Positions 61,435-64,000 of a stretch of DNA of 64,000 bases are shown in pieces; position 1 is the first letter of the stretch, and every line of letters begins with the position of its first letter. Under the pieces are notes generated by a model. It ran no database searches, was not told the DNA's origin, and saw only the letters and a list, made by a program, of their open reading frames with translations. The translations under genes were made by a program, and so were the position numbers. This stretch comes from Vitreoscilla massiliensis (GTDB taxonomy: Bacteria; Pseudomonadota; Gammaproteobacteria; Burkholderiales; Neisseriaceae): the NCBI RefSeq assembly GCF_001457815.1, contig NZ_LN898218.1, positions 62,001-126,000 on the forward strand, written 5' to 3'.

Positions 61435-62859
61435 TTACGCCTTGTACACGTGCACCGCTTTCTGACGTGTGTTGGCGAGCAAACCATCGATGCCAAATTC
61501 AGCGCCCAAGCCCGACAGCTTCCAACCGCCAAACGGCGCGTGCGGCGCCACTTCGGCGTGGCCGTTAATCCAAACGGTGCCGGTTTGCATTTGGGCGGCG
61601 ATGGTTTGTGCAGCGGCCAAGTCTTGCGACCACACCGAGCCGCCCAAACCAAATTCCATGTCATTGGCCATGGCTATGGCTTCATCAACACTGCTGTAAG
61701 ACACTACTGGCAACACTGGACCAAACTGCTCTTCGCGCACCAAGGCCACGGCATTGGCTATGTCGACGACGATGGTTGGACGGATGAAATAGCCGGATTC
61801 AGGTTTGGCACTGTTTTGAGTGAGCACGCGTGCGCCATTATTCAAAGCGTCCTGTAAATAGTGGTTCACCTTGTCAAACTGCATTTTGTTTTGTACTGGG
61901 CCCAATTGGCTGTTGGCGTCCATGCCATCGCCCAACACCACCGCATCGGCAATGTCGGTCAAGGCTTGCGTCAATTCGGCATAAATCGACTCATGCACAT
62001 ACAAGCGCTTCAAAGCCGCACAGGTTTGGCCGCCATTGATGAAGGCGCCGCCATAAATCTTCGCCGCCACTTCGGCCACATTGACATCGGGCAACACAAT
62101 GGCGGCATCGTTGCCACCGAGTTCCAACGTCAATGGGCGCATAAACGCCGCACCGCTCTTGTAGATTGCTTGTCCGGTCGGGGTAGAGCCCGTGAAGACC
62201 ATTTTTTGGATGCCAGCATGGGCGCTGAAGGCCGCGCCGACATCGCCTTTGCCCACCACCGCTTGCAACACACCGCTAGGCAACACTTGGTTTAACACCT
62301 CCACCATGCGCACCGTCGACAACGGCGTGTATTCAGACGGCTTGTTGATGACCACATTGCCGGCTTTCAGCGCCGCCACCATGTGCCACATCGCAATCAT
62401 TACCGGCCAATTCCACGGCGTAATCGAGCCGACCACACCGATGGGCTCATGGTGCAATTCAATGCGCTTGCTGTCTGAATCTTCCAAGATGTCGACAGGA
62501 ATCTGCAAACCGGCGGTATAGCGCAACCATGCCAACGTGCCTTGCATTTCAAACTGTGCCAAACCCAAGACTTTGCCTTGTTCCAAGGTAATCAAAGTAG
62601 CGATTTCATCGGCGTGTTGTTCCAACACATCAGCGGCCTGTAACAATAATTCCGTGCGTTTGCCATCGCCCAAATCGCGCCACAACGGGAATGCCGCTTG
62701 CGCGGCGCTGACAGCGGCGTCGAATTGGGCAGGATTGATGGCGCTGATGCTGCTCAATACCTGCTCATTGGCAGGGTTGATGATGTCTATGCGTTCGCCC
62801 TCGCCGCGCACTTGCTTGCCGGCGATGATGCTGTAATCGGGGAAATGGATTGTGTTCAT
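61435..62859 (-). CDS. NAD(P)-dependent aldehyde dehydrogenase
   Basis: A 474-residue ALDH-superfamily enzyme. The catalytic glutamate is in LELGGND and the nucleophilic cysteine in NGGQTCAALKR; GSTPTGQAI binds the cofactor. It oxidises an aldehyde to an acid. It follows a copper amine oxidase on the same strand by about 68 bases, the order seen in tynA-feaB/padA of E. coli, so its substrate is probably an amine-derived (aryl or alkyl) aldehyde. A DUS hairpin separates the two genes. Confidence 0.88.
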   Translation of the reverse strand: MNTIHFPDYSIIAGKQVRGEGERIDIINPANEQVLSSISAINPAQFDAAVSAAQAAFPLWRDLGDGKRTELLLQAADVLEQHADEIATLITLEQGKVLGLAQFEMQGTLAWLRYTAGLQIPVDILEDSDSKRIELHHEPIGVVGSITPWNWPVMIAMWHMVAALKAGNVVINKPSEYTPLSTVRMVEVLNQVLPSGVLQAVVGKGDVGAAFSAHAGIQKMVFTGSTPTGQAIYKSGAAFMRPLTLELGGNDAAIVLPDVNVAEVAAKIYGGAFINGGQTCAALKRLYVHESIYAELTQALTDIADAVVLGDGMDANSQLGPVQNKMQFDKVNHYLQDALNNGARVLTQNSAKPESGYFIRPTIVVDIANAVALVREEQFGPVLPVVSYSSVDEAIAMANDMEFGLGGSVWSQDLAAAQTIAAQMQTGTVWINGHAEVAPHAPFGGWKLSGLGAEFGIDGLLANTRQKAVHVYKA

Positions 62860-62877
62860 GGGTCTCTTTCATCTTGA

Positions 62878-62907
62878 AAGCGGCCTGTAACACTTTACAG
62901 GCCGCTT
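62878..62907. terminator. DUS inverted-repeat terminator
   Basis: AAGCGGCCTGTAA with an inverse copy between the amine oxidase end and the dehydrogenase start. It may make the two transcripts partly independent. Confidence 0.75.
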
Positions 62908-62927
62908 ATGGGCTTCTTTTATCAGAA

Positions 62928-64000
62928 TCAATGACGGTCTAAAGTCGCGGTTTCGTCAAAGTAATTCCACGGTTTGAGCAACACATTCACCCACTCGGTC
63001 GGCATGATCGGCCATTCTTCGGCACGGGCAATGTGGGTGGTGCCAGTGGTTAACCATACCACCAAGTCTTTGTTATTGATGTTGCCATTGTCAGAGGTGA
63101 ATTGACCCAAGCCAGTATCGCGGTCGGAGCGGTTAGGGAATTTGCCCTCAGGGTACAATTCGCTAGGTTGGTATTCGGTCACCCAAATTTGTTTGTCCAT
63201 GAAGTTCAAGCGCTTGAACAACCATTCGTCTTTGCTGAAATTCGCACCTTTGGCTACCGGATGTGTGCCGCCGGCAAACGGAATCAACTGGTAAGACACC
63301 GGATTGCCCATGCGGTTTTCCTTATTGTAATTGGAAATCAAACGCACTGTGGCTGGGTCGAATTTTTGCGAAGCGCTGGCTTCGGTAGTCAACACCTTGG
63401 TTTCGGTTTCCATCGTGCTCTTACGCGGCCCTTTGCGGCTGTTTTTGGTCACCACAGGGTCGATGGCGGTCATGGTGTTGTTGGCACCGTCCACATCCAT
63501 GTCCAAACGGAAGTTGTAAATGTGTTGGTGGGTAGTGCCGACGATGTTGTGGTCGATCAAGGTGCCATAACGCGTGTCTTCTTTGGCGGTGGCGTCGTGC
63601 ATGGTGCGCGATTTCACCCCTTTCACCGCTTCAATACCGGTTGCACCGGCATTGATGCCTATGGTGCCATTTGGTGAGAATACCCAGTCAAAAATATAGT
63701 CGTAATTGCCAACGGTGCTGATCCAGCGCACCACCAATTCGCGGCGCTCGGTGCTGACATTCGGCTTGCCCATCTCTTGGTGTTTGTAATCTGGGCCGGC
63801 ATAGCGTTCAAACACGGCAATCGCGTTCGGGATTTTGTTCGGTTGACCCAAATAATCTGGGATTACCGCGTCCAGCATCACCGCATTGGTCGGTGCGTCT
63901 TTGCCTTTTTCAATTGGCGAAGTCAACGTGCCCATGCCGTATTCACCCGAATCCAGATAAGACTTGAAATACCAACCCGCATCTGGATCACCGTAAGGCA
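62928..64000 (-). CDS. tynA: copper amine oxidase (tyramine oxidase), 5' part beyond the window
   Basis: The C-terminal 357 residues of a copper-containing primary-amine oxidase; the gene continues past the end of the window. VGNYDY holds the tyrosine that becomes topaquinone, HNIVGTTHQHIYNFRLDMDVDG the copper histidines, and AEEWPIMPTEWVNVLLKPWNYFDETATLD the usual end. Blocks such as STERRELVVRWISTVGNYDY match E. coli TynA closely. The enzyme is periplasmic and turns primary amines into aldehydes, with ammonia and peroxide. Confidence 0.9.
   Translation of the reverse strand, partial: PYGDPDAGWYFKSYLDSGEYGMGTLTSPIEKGKDAPTNAVMLDAVIPDYLGQPNKIPNAIAVFERYAGPDYKHQEMGKPNVSTERRELVVRWISTVGNYDYIFDWVFSPNGTIGINAGATGIEAVKGVKSRTMHDATAKEDTRYGTLIDHNIVGTTHQHIYNFRLDMDVDGANNTMTAIDPVVTKNSRKGPRKSTMETETKVLTTEASASQKFDPATVRLISNYNKENRMGNPVSYQLIPFAGGTHPVAKGANFSKDEWLFKRLNFMDKQIWVTEYQPSELYPEGKFPNRSDRDTGLGQFTSDNGNINNKDLVVWLTTGTTHIARAEEWPIMPTEWVNVLLKPWNYFDETATLDRH

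Noticed and set aside
1525..62907. Repeated GCGGCCTGTAA units as a CRISPR array
   Set aside because: The units are scattered, not regularly spaced, and lack spacers; they behave as uptake sequences and terminators.

Overview
The window looks like chromosome of a Neisseriaceae-type betaproteobacterium. The main clue is a repeat, AAGCGGCCTGTAA, seen more than 50 times by eye, alone inside genes or as inverted pairs after genes. It has the length, the CTG core and the terminator role of neisserial DNA uptake sequences (DUS), but its dialect (AAGCGGCCTGTA) differs from the Neisseria form and is closest to the Kingella-type dialect. Gene content agrees: a minimal ProQ, DapC, LysO, MsbA, and a filamentous prophage with a Piv/IS110-type recombinase like the meningococcal MDA phage. 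I saw no rRNA, tRNA or CRISPR.

Layout. 0-1.6 kb: an MdtD-like drug exporter. 1.6-11.3 kb: a catabolic unit on the minus strand (fused amino-alcohol kinase/PLP phospho-lyase, a spermidine/putrescine-type ABC importer, a short-chain dehydrogenase and a class II aldolase) next to a divergent GntR regulator with two palindromic operators. 11.3-23.7 kb: ABC exporters including MsbA, DUF4291, GlpR, LysO, Fpr, ThrC, a heptosyltransferase and a CoA-transferase. 23.9-32.2 kb: RarA, a BASS transporter, LysR, gamma-glutamyltransferase, an acyl-CoA ligase and a secreted protein. 32.2-38 kb: small accessory genes, two paralogous twin-arginine lipoproteins, one frameshifted TPR gene and a gene-poor, DUS-rich stretch. 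38-40.3 kb: a sugar-type MFS transporter and a LysR regulator. 40.4-47.8 kb: a DUS-free inovirus prophage. 47.9-53.6 kb: a secreted protein, then Acs/ActP/YjcH with a divergent LysR. 53.6-59.6 kb: DapC and an unknown gene behind a peptide-leader attenuator, UbiX, a lysine-rich lipoprotein, ProQ, TatD and a small lipoprotein. 59.7-64 kb: agmatinase, a small MscS, aldehyde dehydrogenase and a partial copper amine oxidase.

Themes. Amine use recurs: polyamine-type importer, kinase/lyase, agmatinase, amine oxidase and aldehyde dehydrogenase. Acetate use is served by Acs, ActP and the CoA-transferase. The two most interesting signals are non-coding. One is an aromatic-codon attenuator (26-residue leader rich in Phe/Tyr/Trp, antiterminator and terminator) ahead of an uncharacterised gene and dapC. 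The other is the prophage's three-copy ACAGTATC repeat, which splits it into a 6.03 kb phage core and a 1.35 kb recombinase module, with a strongly structured non-coding region beside the recombinase.
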